Assembly (NCBI GenBank): GCA_017353825.1
Contig: JAFMSC010000038.1
Location: forward strand, 1 to 17,021
Length of the DNA stretch: 17,021 bases
Direction of reading: 5' to 3'
From: Hyphomicrobiaceae bacterium
GTDB taxonomy: Bacteria > Pseudomonadota > Alphaproteobacteria > Rhizobiales > Hyphomicrobiaceae
Part shown: positions 1 through 8,117 of the stretch, piece by piece
Position numbering within the stretch: the stretch's first letter is position 1
How the letters are laid out: each line of letters opens with the position of its first letter
Made by a program: the position numbers and the translations under genes
Notes under the pieces: generated by a model
What the model saw: the letters and a program-made list of their open reading frames with translations, nothing else
What the model was told of the DNA's origin: nothing
Databases searched by the model: none

Positions 1-183
1 AAATCCAACTTGGGCTTGGGCAGGATGCCTCACATGCGCACGAAACGGACCTCGACAGTCTGTACGAAATTAACTACGGCGCTTATGTACCCGGAGTACC
101 CCCGCGCCCGGGCCCTCCGGACGATGGCGGTCCCGCCCGATGCGCATGCGACTGCACCCGACATCCCGACCCTCGCGATTGTG

Positions 184-3153
184 ATGACACGCCAACCCAA
201 GAACGAAGCGTTTGCCCGCACCTCCTTCCTGCAAGGCGCCAATGCCGCCTACATCGAGAAGATGCAGGCGCAATACGAGCGTAACCCGGGCTCCGTGAGC
301 GATGAGTGGCGGCACTTCTTTGCCAGCCTCCAGGACGAGCGCCAGGAGTATCGCAAGGGCGCCGACGGCCTTGGCGTCCCCTCCTGGGCGAAGCCCCTGA
401 AGCAGGCCGACGCGGTAGGCGACCGCGAGCTCCTTGGCGCCCTCGCCGGCGACTACGGCGAGACCGAGCGGCGCATCCGCGGCCAGCTAGAGGCGCGTGC
501 GGCGGCCGGCGGCTTCGACCTGAGCCCGGCTGCGTCGCTGCGCGCCACCCAGGACAGCATCCGCGCCCTCATGCTGATCCGCGCCTACCGTGCCATGGGC
601 CATCTGGCGGCCGACCTCGACCCCCTGGGCCTCGCCGAGCGCCGGAGGCACCGTGAGCTGCGGCCCGACTTCTACGGCTTCACGGAGGCCGACCTCGACC
701 GGCCGATCTTCATCGACAGCCTGCTGGGGCTTGAGACCGCCACCATCCGCGAGATCCTGCGCATCCTCAAGCGCACCTACTGCCGACATGTCGGCGTCGA
801 GTTCATGCACATCACCAACCCGGCGCAGAGGTCGTGGATCCAGCAGCGCATCGAGGGGAGAGACAAGGACATCGCTTTCACGCCCGAGGGCAAGCGCGCC
901 ATCCTCAACAAGCTGATCGAGGCCGAGGTTTTCGAGAAGTTCGCCGATGTGAGGTACACCGGCACCAAGCGCTTCGGCGTCGACGGCGCCGAGGCCATGA
1001 TCCCGGCGCTGGAGCAGATCGTCAAGCGCGGCGGCCAGCTCGGTATCAAAGAGATCGTCATCGGTATGGCGCACCGCGGGCGCCTCAACGTGCTCGGCAA
1101 CGTGCTGCACAAGCCCTACCGCGCCATCTTCAACGAGTTCGGGGGCGGTTCCTTCAAGCCGGACGATGTGGAAGGCTCCGGCGACGTGAAGTACCACCTC
1201 GGCGCCTCCTCCGACCGCTCCTTCGACGGCAACGAGGTGCACCTGTCGCTCACCGCCAACCCCTCGCATCTGGAGATCGTCGATCCTGTGGTTCTGGGCA
1301 AGGTGCGAGCCAAACAGGACCAGCACGGCTGCAAGCCCGGCGAGCGAACGCCGGTGCTCCCGCTGTTGATCCACGGCGATGCGGCCTTCGCCGGCCAGGG
1401 CGTGGTGGCGGAATGCTTCGGCCTGTCGGGGCTTAGGGGCCACCGCACCGGCGGCTCGCTGCACTTCATTATTAACAATCAAATTGGCTTCACCACCAGC
1501 CCGCGCTTCTCGCGCTCCTCGCCCTACTGCTCGGACGTGGCCAAGATGGTGGAGGCGCCCATCTTCCACGTGAACGGCGATAATCCTGAGGCCGTGGTGC
1601 ACGTGGCCAAGATTGCCACCGAGTTCCGCCAGCGCTTTCAGAAGCCGGTAGTGATCGACATGTTCTGCTACCGCCGCTTTGGCCACAACGAATCCGATGA
1701 GCCGGCGTTCACCCAGCCGCTCATGTACCGCGCCATCCGCAGCCATCTGAGCGCGGTCGAGATCTACGGCAAGCGCCTCACCGAGGAGGGCGTTGTCACT
1801 GAGCCCGACATCGATGCCATGAAGGCGCGCTTCCGCGCCCATCTCGATTCCGAGTTCGCGGCCTCTGACAGCTACCGGCCCAATAAGGCCGACTGGCTCG
1901 ACGGACGGTGGTCGAATGTAGGCTTCGCCGAGGATGACGAGCGCCGCGGCGACACCGGCGTAGCGCTCGATACCCTCAAAGAGATCGGCCGGCGCATTAC
2001 CACCGTTCCACACGACTTCAACGTTCACCGCACCATCGCCCGTCTCTTGCAGCGCCGGCGAGAGATGGTGGAGGGCGGATCCGGCATCGATTGGGCTATG
2101 GCCGAACACCTGGCATTCGGCACCCTGCTCAAGGAGGGCTTCCCGGTGCGCCTGTCAGGCCAGGACAGCGAGCGCGGCACCTTCTCGCAGCGCCACTCGG
2201 TGCTGTTCGACCAGCAGACCGAGCGCCAATATACCCCGCTCAAGCACGTGGCGGAGGACCAGGCCCGCTTCGAGGTGATCAACTCGATGCTGTCCGAGGA
2301 AGCCGTGCTGGCCTTCGAGTACGGATACACCCTGGCCGAGCCCAATGCGCTCGTCATGTGGGAGGCGCAGTTCGGCGACTTCGCCAACGGCGCCCAGGTG
2401 GTGTTCGACCAGTTCATATCCTCCGCGGAGCGCAAGTGGCTGAGGATGTCGGGCCTCGTCTGTTTGTTGCCGCACGGCTACGAGGGGCAGGGGCCGGAGC
2501 ATTCCTCGGCGCGCCTGGAGCGCTACCTGGAGATGAGCGCGGAAGACAACTGGCAGGTGGCCAACTGCACCACGCCCGCCAACTACTTCCACATCCTGCG
2601 CCGGCAGCTGCACCGCAACTTCCGCAAGCCGCTGGTGCTGATGACGCCCAAATCGCTGCTGCGGCACAAGCGGGTGGTGTCCAACCTCGCCGACCTGGGC
2701 CCCGGCACCACTTTCCACCGCGTGCTGTGGGATGACGCGCACGGGCGCCAGGGCGAGCAGATCAAGCTGGTCCGGGACGGGGAGATTCGTCGCGTCGTGC
2801 TATGTTCGGGCAAGGTCTACTACGACCTCTACGAGGCACGCGAGGCGGCCGGCATCAACAATGTCTACCTGATGCGTGTGGAGCAGCTTTATCCGTTCCC
2901 CGGCAAGGCGCTCGTGTCCGAGTTGTCGCGCTTCCCCAGGGCCGAGGTGGTGTGGGCCCAGGAAGAGCCGATGAACATGGGCGCCTGGAACTACATCGAG
3001 CCCAACCTAGAGTGGGTGCTCCAACACACGCCCATCGCCAAGACCCGGGCGCGCTACGTGGGGCGGAAGCCTTCCGCGGCGACCGCGACCGGCCTCGCCA
3101 GCAAGCACAACCAGGAGCAGAAGGCGCTCGTCGAGCAGGCGCTCGCCCGCTGA
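184..3153 (+). CDS. sucA: 2-oxoglutarate dehydrogenase E1 component (SucA/OdhA)
   Basis: This is the thiamine-diphosphate-dependent E1 subunit of the cytoplasmic 2-oxoglutarate dehydrogenase complex. It decarboxylates 2-oxoglutarate and reductively succinylates the lipoyl arm of E2. The 989-residue length is usual for the family. The N-terminal E2-binding segment (TSFLQGANAAYIEKM onward, about residues 10-47) is typical. The ThDP/Mg site is visible as GD (G398-D399) followed by NNQIGFTT (N431-N432). The pyrimidine-binding domain and the C-terminal 2-oxoglutarate-dehydrogenase domain complete the protein. The frame is open to the left edge, but the 58 residues before M184 resemble no SucA, and the family start lies just before the E2-binding segment, so ATG 184 is chosen (GTG 181 is possible). 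No strong ribosome binding site is visible. sucB follows 18 bp downstream and is probably cotranscribed. Identification is secure; the exact start is less so. Confidence 0.96.
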   Translation: MTRQPKNEAFARTSFLQGANAAYIEKMQAQYERNPGSVSDEWRHFFASLQDERQEYRKGADGLGVPSWAKPLKQADAVGDRELLGALAGDYGETERRIRGQLEARAAAGGFDLSPAASLRATQDSIRALMLIRAYRAMGHLAADLDPLGLAERRRHRELRPDFYGFTEADLDRPIFIDSLLGLETATIREILRILKRTYCRHVGVEFMHITNPAQRSWIQQRIEGRDKDIAFTPEGKRAILNKLIEAEVFEKFADVRYTGTKRFGVDGAEAMIPALEQIVKRGGQLGIKEIVIGMAHRGRLNVLGNVLHKPYRAIFNEFGGGSFKPDDVEGSGDVKYHLGASSDRSFDGNEVHLSLTANPSHLEIVDPVVLGKVRAKQDQHGCKPGERTPVLPLLIHGDAAFAGQGVVAECFGLSGLRGHRTGGSLHFIINNQIGFTTSPRFSRSSPYCSDVAKMVEAPIFHVNGDNPEAVVHVAKIATEFRQRFQKPVVIDMFCYRRFGHNESDEPAFTQPLMYRAIRSHLSAVEIYGKRLTEEGVVTEPDIDAMKARFRAHLDSEFAASDSYRPNKADWLDGRWSNVGFAEDDERRGDTGVALDTLKEIGRRITTVPHDFNVHRTIARLLQRRREMVEGGSGIDWAMAEHLAFGTLLKEGFPVRLSGQDSERGTFSQRHSVLFDQQTERQYTPLKHVAEDQARFEVINSMLSEEAVLAFEYGYTLAEPNALVMWEAQFGDFANGAQVVFDQFISSAERKWLRMSGLVCLLPHGYEGQGPEHSSARLERYLEMSAEDNWQVANCTTPANYFHILRRQLHRNFRKPLVLMTPKSLLRHKRVVSNLADLGPGTTFHRVLWDDAHGRQGEQIKLVRDGEIRRVVLCSGKVYYDLYEAREAAGINNVYLMRVEQLYPFPGKALVSELSRFPRAEVVWAQEEPMNMGAWNYIEPNLEWVLQHTPIAKTRARYVGRKPSAATATGLASKHNQEQKALVEQALAR

Positions 3154-3171
3154 GACGGTGAAGGAACTGAG

Positions 3172-4470
3172 ATGACGATCGACATCAAGGTACCGGCCTT
3201 GGGCGAATCCGTGACGGAGGCAACGGTTGGCCAGTGGTTCAAAAAGGCCGGCGATGCCGTCGAGGCCGACGAGCCCCTGGTTGAGCTCGAAACCGACAAG
3301 GTGACGGTGGAGGTGCCGGCGCCGGCCGCCGGCGTGCTCGCCGACATCAAGGTGGCGCAGGGTGCCACGGTGGGCATCGGCTCGGTGCTGGGCTCCATCA
3401 ATGAGGGCGCCGCCGCGGCGACCGAGCAGGCTGCGCCGCCCACTAAGGCTCAGGAAGCCGAGCCGCCGCCCCGGAAGGCCCCCGAGCCGGCGTCGCTGAA
3501 AGCCGCGCCGGCCGCAGTCGGCAACGGCGGTATGCCGCCCACGCCCTCCGCACGCCGCATCATGGAGGAGAAGGGTCTCTCCGAGGCCGACGTGCATGGC
3601 TCAGGACGCCGCGGTCAGGTCCTCAAGGAGGATGCGATGACCGCCTCGGCTCCCGACGCTCCAGCGGGCGCGCTGCGCCGCGAAGAGGCCCCCGCCTCAA
3701 CCCTTCGGGCGATGACCACCGCCCCCGTTCCTGTCACGCAGATGCGCGCGCCTTCCCCGCCCAACGATGCGGCGCGCGAGGAGCGGGTGCATATGACGCG
3801 GCTGCGCCAGACCATCGCCCGGCGCCTCAAGGACGCGCAGAATACAGCGGCCGTGCTCACCACGTTCAACGACGTGGACATGAGCACCATCATGAAGGTG
3901 AGAAACGAGTACAAGGACCTGTTCGAGAAGCGCCACCACGTGCGCTTGGGCTTCATGGGCTTCTTCATGAGGGCCTGCATCCAGGCGCTCAAGGAGATCC
4001 CTGCCGTCAACGCCGAGATCGACGGCGACGACATCGTCTACAAGAACTACTACCACATCGGCGTGGCGGTGAGCACCGAGCGCGGTCTGGTTGTGCCGGT
4101 GGTGCGCGAGGCTGACCACATGTCGCTGGCCGAGATCGAGATGGCGATCGCCGACTTTGGCCGCCGCGCCCGCGACGGCAAGCTCTCGATCGAGGAGATG
4201 CAGGGCGGCACCTTCTCCATCACCAACGGCGGTGTGTTCGGCTCGCTGCTCTCCACGCCCATCCTCAACGCGCCCCAGTCCGGCATCCTCGGCATGCACC
4301 GCATCGAGGATCGCCCTGTCGTCAAGAACGGCCAGATCGTGGCCCGCCCCATGATGAACCTGGCCTTGAGCTACGACCACCGCATCGTCGACGGCCGCGA
4401 GGCCGTGACCTTCCTGGTGCGCGTCAAGGAGTGCCTGGAGGACCCGCAGCGGTTCATTTTGGGTCTGTAG
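3172..4470 (+). CDS. sucB: Dihydrolipoyllysine succinyltransferase, E2 of 2-oxoglutarate dehydrogenase (SucB/OdhB)
   Basis: This is the E2 core of the 2-oxoglutarate dehydrogenase complex; it transfers the succinyl group from lipoate to CoA. The 432 residues show three regions in order. The single lipoyl domain spans about residues 2-77, with the lipoylated lysine K43 in ETDKV. The peripheral subunit-binding domain lies at about 123-156 (TPSARRIMEEKGL...GRRGQVLKEDAM), after an Ala/Pro-rich linker. The catalytic acyltransferase domain runs from about 205 to 432 and ends with the HxxxDG signature, H403 and D407. A second Ala/Pro-rich linker separates the last two domains. AAGGA at 3161-3165 supports ATG 3172, 18 bp after the sucA stop. 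An E2 of pyruvate dehydrogenase is less likely because the gene directly follows sucA. All key residues are present. Confidence 0.96.
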   Translation: MTIDIKVPALGESVTEATVGQWFKKAGDAVEADEPLVELETDKVTVEVPAPAAGVLADIKVAQGATVGIGSVLGSINEGAAAATEQAAPPTKAQEAEPPPRKAPEPASLKAAPAAVGNGGMPPTPSARRIMEEKGLSEADVHGSGRRGQVLKEDAMTASAPDAPAGALRREEAPASTLRAMTTAPVPVTQMRAPSPPNDAAREERVHMTRLRQTIARRLKDAQNTAAVLTTFNDVDMSTIMKVRNEYKDLFEKRHHVRLGFMGFFMRACIQALKEIPAVNAEIDGDDIVYKNYYHIGVAVSTERGLVVPVVREADHMSLAEIEMAIADFGRRARDGKLSIEEMQGGTFSITNGGVFGSLLSTPILNAPQSGILGMHRIEDRPVVKNGQIVARPMMNLALSYDHRIVDGREAVTFLVRVKECLEDPQRFILGL

Positions 4471-4510
4471 GGCTAGGGGCTTCGGACGCCAGAGTTCACA
4501 GAGGTGAAGC

Positions 4511-4934
4511 ATGGCCATTCCCATAAGAGAAGAGGCCAAGAGGGCGCGGGTGTTGGTTCCGCTCGTTAAGGCCCTTCAGGCGGAATTGGGCGAGGAGCCG
4601 CCTTGGAGAAAAATGGTGGCGCGCGAAAGGCGACGAGAACTTGGGGAACGCCATGGCATCAGCGTTCGCCGGTTACGCCGCCGGGGATGCCCTTGATTTC
4701 CTGGCGCGCGAGCAATCCCATAACACCTTTGAAATTGATGTGACGAGATGCCGGTACGCGGAGTTCTACCAGGAGCTGGGTGTGCCAGAGCTTGGGTTCC
4801 TGCTGGTCTGTAGCGCGGACTTCCCTATGGCCGAGGGATTTGGCGCCGACATAAAGCTCACACGCTCACAAACGATCATGCAAGGTGCCAGCCACTGCGA
4901 TTTTCGATATCGGCGGCAACGAGAGCAGGACTGA
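4511..4934 (+). pseudogene. Frameshifted relic of an L-2-amino-thiazoline-4-carboxylate (ATC) hydrolase family gene
   Basis: Two frames together give one recognisable protein. The first starts at ATG 4511 behind AGAGG (4500-4504). It reads MAIPIREEAK...LQAELGEE and loses sense after about 4597. The second frame becomes meaningful from about 4602 (LGEKWWRAKGDE) and runs through YAAGDALDF, VTRCRYAEFYQELG, LLVCSADFPMAEGFG and TQTIMQGASHCDFRYR to TGA 4934. The RCRYAE...TIMxGAxxCDFRY pattern is typical of the ATC hydrolase family, whose characterised members hydrolyse the thiazoline ring on a route to L-cysteine. From memory of the family, a short stretch of roughly 15 residues is missing at the junction, and the missing length is not a multiple of three. 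An artefactual deletion in the assembly would look the same. The gene sits between sucB (40 bp) and lpdA (9 bp). The family call rests on recalled motifs. Confidence 0.72.
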
Positions 4935-4943
4935 GCTCTTCGA

Positions 4944-6347
4944 ATGACCTACGACCTGATCGTGATCGGCACCGGGCCCGGGGGCTACGTGTGTGCCATC
5001 CGGGCGGCCCAGCTCGGGATGAAGGTGGCGGTGGTGGAGAAGCGGGGGACCTTCGGCGGCACCTGCCTCAACGTGGGCTGCATCCCGTCCAAGGCGATGC
5101 TGCACGCCTCCGAGCGCTTTGAGGAGGCCGGGCACAGCCTCGCCGCCATGGGCATCGAGCTGCCGCCGCCCAAGCTGGACCTTGCCAAGATGCTGGCCTT
5201 CAAGGACCAGGGCGTGAAGGGCAACACCGACGGCGTCGCCTTCCTGATGAAGAAGAACAAGATCGACACCGTGCACGGCACCGCCACCATCCCTACGCCA
5301 GGCAGGATCGACGTGCGATTGGCAGCCGGCGGCGCGCAGACGCTGGAGACAAAGCGCATCGTCATCGCCACCGGCTCGGACGCGGCGCAGCTGCCCGGCA
5401 TCGACATTGACGAGGAGACGATCGTCTCGTCCACCGGTGCCCTGTCTCTGCCGCAGGTGCCAAAGCGCATGCTGGTGATCGGCGCCGGCGTGATCGGGCT
5501 GGAGCTGGGCTCGGTATGGCGCCGGCTAGGCGCCGAGGTGGGCTTCGTGGAGTTCCTCGACCGCGTGCTACCCGGCATCGACGGCGAGGTCGGGCGCACG
5601 GTGCAACGCATCCTCACCAAGCAGGGCATGACCTTCAAGCTGTCCAGCAAGGTGACGGCCGTCAACCGCAACGGTGCCGACCACCGCGTCACCGTGGAGC
5701 CCGCCGACGGCCGGGGCAAGGCGACGCGCATCGACGCAGACGTGGTGCTGGTGGCCATCGGCCGGGTTCCTTACACCAACGGGCTCGGGCTGGAGAGCCT
5801 GGGCGTCAAGCTCGATAACAAGCGGCGCGTGATCGTCGATGCGCACTACCAGACCAGCGTGCCCGACATCTACGCCATCGGCGACGTGATCGCTGGACCG
5901 ATGTTGGCCCACAAGGCCGAGGACGAAGGCATTGCCGTCGCCGAGATCCTGGCCGGCAAGGCGGGCCACGTGAACTACGACGTGATCCCAAACGTGATCT
6001 ACACCTTCCCGGAGGTTGCCAGCGTCGGCAAGTCGGAGGAGGAGCTCAAGGCCGCCGGCATCGCCTACAACGTCGGCAAGTTCCCGTTCACCGCCAATGC
6101 CCGCGCCAAGGTGAACAAGACCACGGAGGGCTTCGTCAAGATCCTGGCCAATGCCCAGACCGACCGCATCCTCGGCGTGCACATCATCGCGCCGGCGGCA
6201 AGCGAGATGATCGCGGAAGCCGCCGTCATCATGGAGTTCGGCGGTTCGGCCGAGGACCTTGCCCGCACCTGCCACGCCCATCCTTCGCTGACCGAGGCGG
6301 TGAAGGAAGCGGCGCTGGCCGTCGACAAGCGACCGATCCACATGTGA
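4944..6347 (+). CDS. lpdA: Dihydrolipoyl dehydrogenase, E3 of 2-oxoglutarate dehydrogenase
   Basis: This FAD-dependent flavoprotein reoxidises the dihydrolipoyl arm of E2 with NAD+. Length is 467 residues, as usual. The FAD-binding GTGPGG loop is at residues 9-14. The redox disulfide is C41 and C46 in GGTCLNVGCIPSK. The NAD-binding GAGVIG loop is at 180-185. A second FAD contact (YAIGDV) lies in the middle. The C-terminal dimerisation domain ends with the catalytic pair H446 and E451 in HAHPSLTE. The start ATG 4944 has only a weak purine-rich stretch upstream (GAGAGCAGGA, 4921-4930). The gene lies 9 bp after the ATC-hydrolase relic and is probably in the sucAB transcript. Whether this E3 also serves pyruvate dehydrogenase cannot be told from here. 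Confidence 0.96.
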   Translation: MTYDLIVIGTGPGGYVCAIRAAQLGMKVAVVEKRGTFGGTCLNVGCIPSKAMLHASERFEEAGHSLAAMGIELPPPKLDLAKMLAFKDQGVKGNTDGVAFLMKKNKIDTVHGTATIPTPGRIDVRLAAGGAQTLETKRIVIATGSDAAQLPGIDIDEETIVSSTGALSLPQVPKRMLVIGAGVIGLELGSVWRRLGAEVGFVEFLDRVLPGIDGEVGRTVQRILTKQGMTFKLSSKVTAVNRNGADHRVTVEPADGRGKATRIDADVVLVAIGRVPYTNGLGLESLGVKLDNKRRVIVDAHYQTSVPDIYAIGDVIAGPMLAHKAEDEGIAVAEILAGKAGHVNYDVIPNVIYTFPEVASVGKSEEELKAAGIAYNVGKFPFTANARAKVNKTTEGFVKILANAQTDRILGVHIIAPAASEMIAEAAVIMEFGGSAEDLARTCHAHPSLTEAVKEAALAVDKRPIHM

Positions 6348-6368
6348 GGGCTGCCCCTCGATCAGCGC

Positions 6369-6388
6369 CACGTATCTGGGGTTACGTG
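6369..6388. repeat. Inverted repeat downstream of lpdA
   Basis: CACGTA at 6369-6374 and TACGTG at 6383-6388 form a perfect 6-bp inverted repeat with an 8-nt spacer, 21 bp after the lpdA stop. There is no T-run, so it is not a standard intrinsic terminator. It could be a weak hairpin at the end of the suc transcript, a protein-binding site, or chance. Confidence 0.3.
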
Positions 6389-6435
6389 CCGGCAGGAGCG
6401 CCAGCTCTTGGCCGCTGCCCCTTCCGGCGGCGGAC

Positions 6436-6471
6436 TGCCCAATTGTCGGGCACAACCGTTGCGGGCAACGG
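6436..6471. promoter_or_regulatory. Tandem inverted repeats upstream of the ABC importer operon (candidate operator or leader hairpins)
   Basis: TGCCC (6436-6440) pairs with GGGCA (6448-6452) over a 7-nt spacer. Immediately after, CCGTTGC (6456-6462) is the exact inverse of GCAACGG (6465-6471) with only two bases between, a 16-bp near-perfect palindrome. Its core CGTTG-N4-CAACG (6457-6470) recurs upstream of the CoA-transferase gene at 14223-14236. The 2-nt centre makes a DNA operator more likely than an RNA hairpin. The block lies about 105 bp before the ATPase start codon. A TTGACG hexamer at 6531-6536 could be a -35, but no good -10 follows. Confidence 0.4.
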
Positions 6472-6575
6472 GAAAGCCTCCTCCCCGGCGGCAAAATGGT
6501 GTATCGGACTTCGGCAGATCACAGAGTCCGTTGACGCTGCGGCGAGACACGACTCAGCATGGCGGATGGGGGATC

Positions 6576-8117
6576 ATGGGCCGTCCATTGCTGGAGCTCG
6601 AAGGCATCACCAAGGACTTTCCTGGCGTGCGCGCCAACGACGGCGTCACCCTTACGGTGGGGCGCCGGGAAATCCACGCGCTGCTGGGTGAGAACGGGGC
6701 CGGCAAGTCCACGCTCGTCAAGATTGTCTACGGTCTCATGCGTGCCGATGGCGGGGCCATGCGCCTGGACAGGGAGCCCTACGCTCCTGCGCGGCCGTCC
6801 GAAGCCCGGGCACACGGCATCGCCATGGTGTGCCAGCACTTCTCGCTGTTTGAGGGTCTCACCGTGGCCGAGAACATCGCCCTCGGCCTGGGGCGCGCCG
6901 GCGCCGGTCTGAGCCGGCGCATCGCGGCTGTGTCCTCCAACTATGGCCTGAAGCTCGATCCCGGGCGGCTCGTCGGCACGCTGTCGGCGGGAGAGCGCCA
7001 GCGTGTGGAGGTGGTGCGCTGTCTGCTCGAGGAGCCAAAGCTCCTCATAATGGACGAGCCCACCTCGGTGCTGACACCGCAGGAGATCGAGGCCCTATTC
7101 GCCACGCTGCGGCGCCTGGCCTCGGAGGGCTGCTCCATCCTCTACATCTCGCACAAGCTTGAAGAAATCCGCACCCTGTGCGGCCGCGCCACCATCCTGC
7201 GCGCCGGCAAGGTGGTGGAAAGCTGCGACCCGCGGCAGGAGACTGCGCGCAGCCTGGCCGAGATGATGATTGGCACCACGCTTGCTCCGCCGTGGCGTGA
7301 GAACGGCGCGGGGCCGGCCGACTCCAAGGTGCGCTTGAGGGTGAGCAGTCTCAGGCTTGCGAGCGATCGACAGTTCGGGGTCGGCCTCGACGACATCAGC
7401 TTCGAGGTGCGGGCAGGCGAGATTCTCGGCATCGCCGGCGTTGCCGGCAACGGGCAGGCGGAGCTGATGCGGGCACTGACCGGCGAGCGCCTGCCCGCCG
7501 CGCCCGGTGCCATCGCCGTCGACGGCATCCCCGTTGGTGGCAGCGGACCTGAGGTGCGGCGCGAGCTCGGCATGTGCTTTGTGCCCGAGGAGCGGCTTGG
7601 CCAGGCCTCTGTGGCCGACATGACGCTGTGGGAGAATGCCGCGCTCACGGGCTTGCCACGCATGGGCCTCAGCCGCCTGGGCTTCCTCGACGTGCGCAAG
7701 GCCAGGGCGTTCGCCGGCAATATCGTCTCTAGCTATGGCGTACACGTCCGTGGTCTGGACGGCGCAGCGCGCAGCTTGTCCGGCGGCAACCTGCAGAAGT
7801 TCGTGGTCGGACGTGAGATGCTGCAAGCACCTTCGGTGCTGATCGCGGCCCAGCCCACCTGGGGCGTCGATGCGGGGGCGGCGGCGGCCATCCACCAGGC
7901 GCTGCTGTCGCTGGCGCAGGCCGGCGCGGCCGTTCTGGTCATCTCGCAGGACCTCGACGAGCTGTTCGCCATCGCGGGCCGCATCGCGGTCATCTCCAAC
8001 GGCCGGCTGACGCCGGCCAAACCCGTCGAGGTGTTGACCGCGCACGAGATCGGCCTCAGCATGGGCGGTCATCCGAGCGCAGATGTCGTCGATGCCCCGG
8101 AGGTCGCGCATGCCTAG
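6576..8117 (+). CDS. ABC transporter ATP-binding protein, BMP/nucleoside-importer type (two ABC cassettes)
   Basis: This is the cytoplasmic ATPase of an importer of the nucleoside/BMP class: 513 residues with two ABC domains in tandem. The first has a full Walker A GENGAGKST (38-46), signature LSAGE (136-140), Walker B LLIMDEP (156-162) with catalytic E161, and switch H193. The second is degenerate in the way usual for this family: GVAGNGQ (288-294) lacks GKS, the signature LSGGNLQ (401-407) is intact, and the Walker B region reads LIAAQPT (422-428), without Asp-Glu. The frame is open for 56 more codons upstream, but the family begins at MGRPLLELEGITK, and a G-rich Shine-Dalgarno sequence (GATGGGGGA, 6565-6573) stands just before ATG 6576. 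The end overlaps the next gene by 8 bp. The substrate is not known; purine nucleosides are the usual guess for the class. Confidence 0.92.
   Translation: MGRPLLELEGITKDFPGVRANDGVTLTVGRREIHALLGENGAGKSTLVKIVYGLMRADGGAMRLDREPYAPARPSEARAHGIAMVCQHFSLFEGLTVAENIALGLGRAGAGLSRRIAAVSSNYGLKLDPGRLVGTLSAGERQRVEVVRCLLEEPKLLIMDEPTSVLTPQEIEALFATLRRLASEGCSILYISHKLEEIRTLCGRATILRAGKVVESCDPRQETARSLAEMMIGTTLAPPWRENGAGPADSKVRLRVSSLRLASDRQFGVGLDDISFEVRAGEILGIAGVAGNGQAELMRALTGERLPAAPGAIAVDGIPVGGSGPEVRRELGMCFVPEERLGQASVADMTLWENAALTGLPRMGLSRLGFLDVRKARAFAGNIVSSYGVHVRGLDGAARSLSGGNLQKFVVGREMLQAPSVLIAAQPTWGVDAGAAAAIHQALLSLAQAGAAVLVISQDLDELFAIAGRIAVISNGRLTPAKPVEVLTAHEIGLSMGGHPSADVVDAPEVAHA
8099..8104 (+). promoter_or_regulatory. 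Ribosome binding site fixing the first permease start
   Basis: GGAGGT lies 5 nt before ATG 8110. It chooses this start over the upstream in-frame ATGs (8083, 8092), which have no such site. It sits inside the end of the ATPase gene, indicating translational coupling. Confidence 0.75.

Noticed and set aside
10..183. 58-residue in-frame N-terminal extension of SucA
   Set aside because: The frame is open to the window edge but its sequence does not resemble SucA, and the conserved E2-binding segment starts just after M184.
487..2109. 540-codon open frame on the minus strand opposite sucA
   Set aside because: It is the complement of a secure sucA frame. Its His/Val/Gly/Ala-rich product is typical of antisense reading in GC-rich DNA, and it resembles no protein family.
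6436..6471. Riboswitch (for example purine or xanthine class) before the importer
   Set aside because: The location would suit one, but I could not fit the repeats to any riboswitch core I know, and the 16-bp palindrome with a 2-nt centre looks more like a DNA site.
7439..7452. Third CGTTG-N4-CAACG palindrome inside the ABC ATPase gene
   Set aside because: It is accounted for by codons of the conserved GVAGNG loop of the second cassette, so I do not call it an operator.
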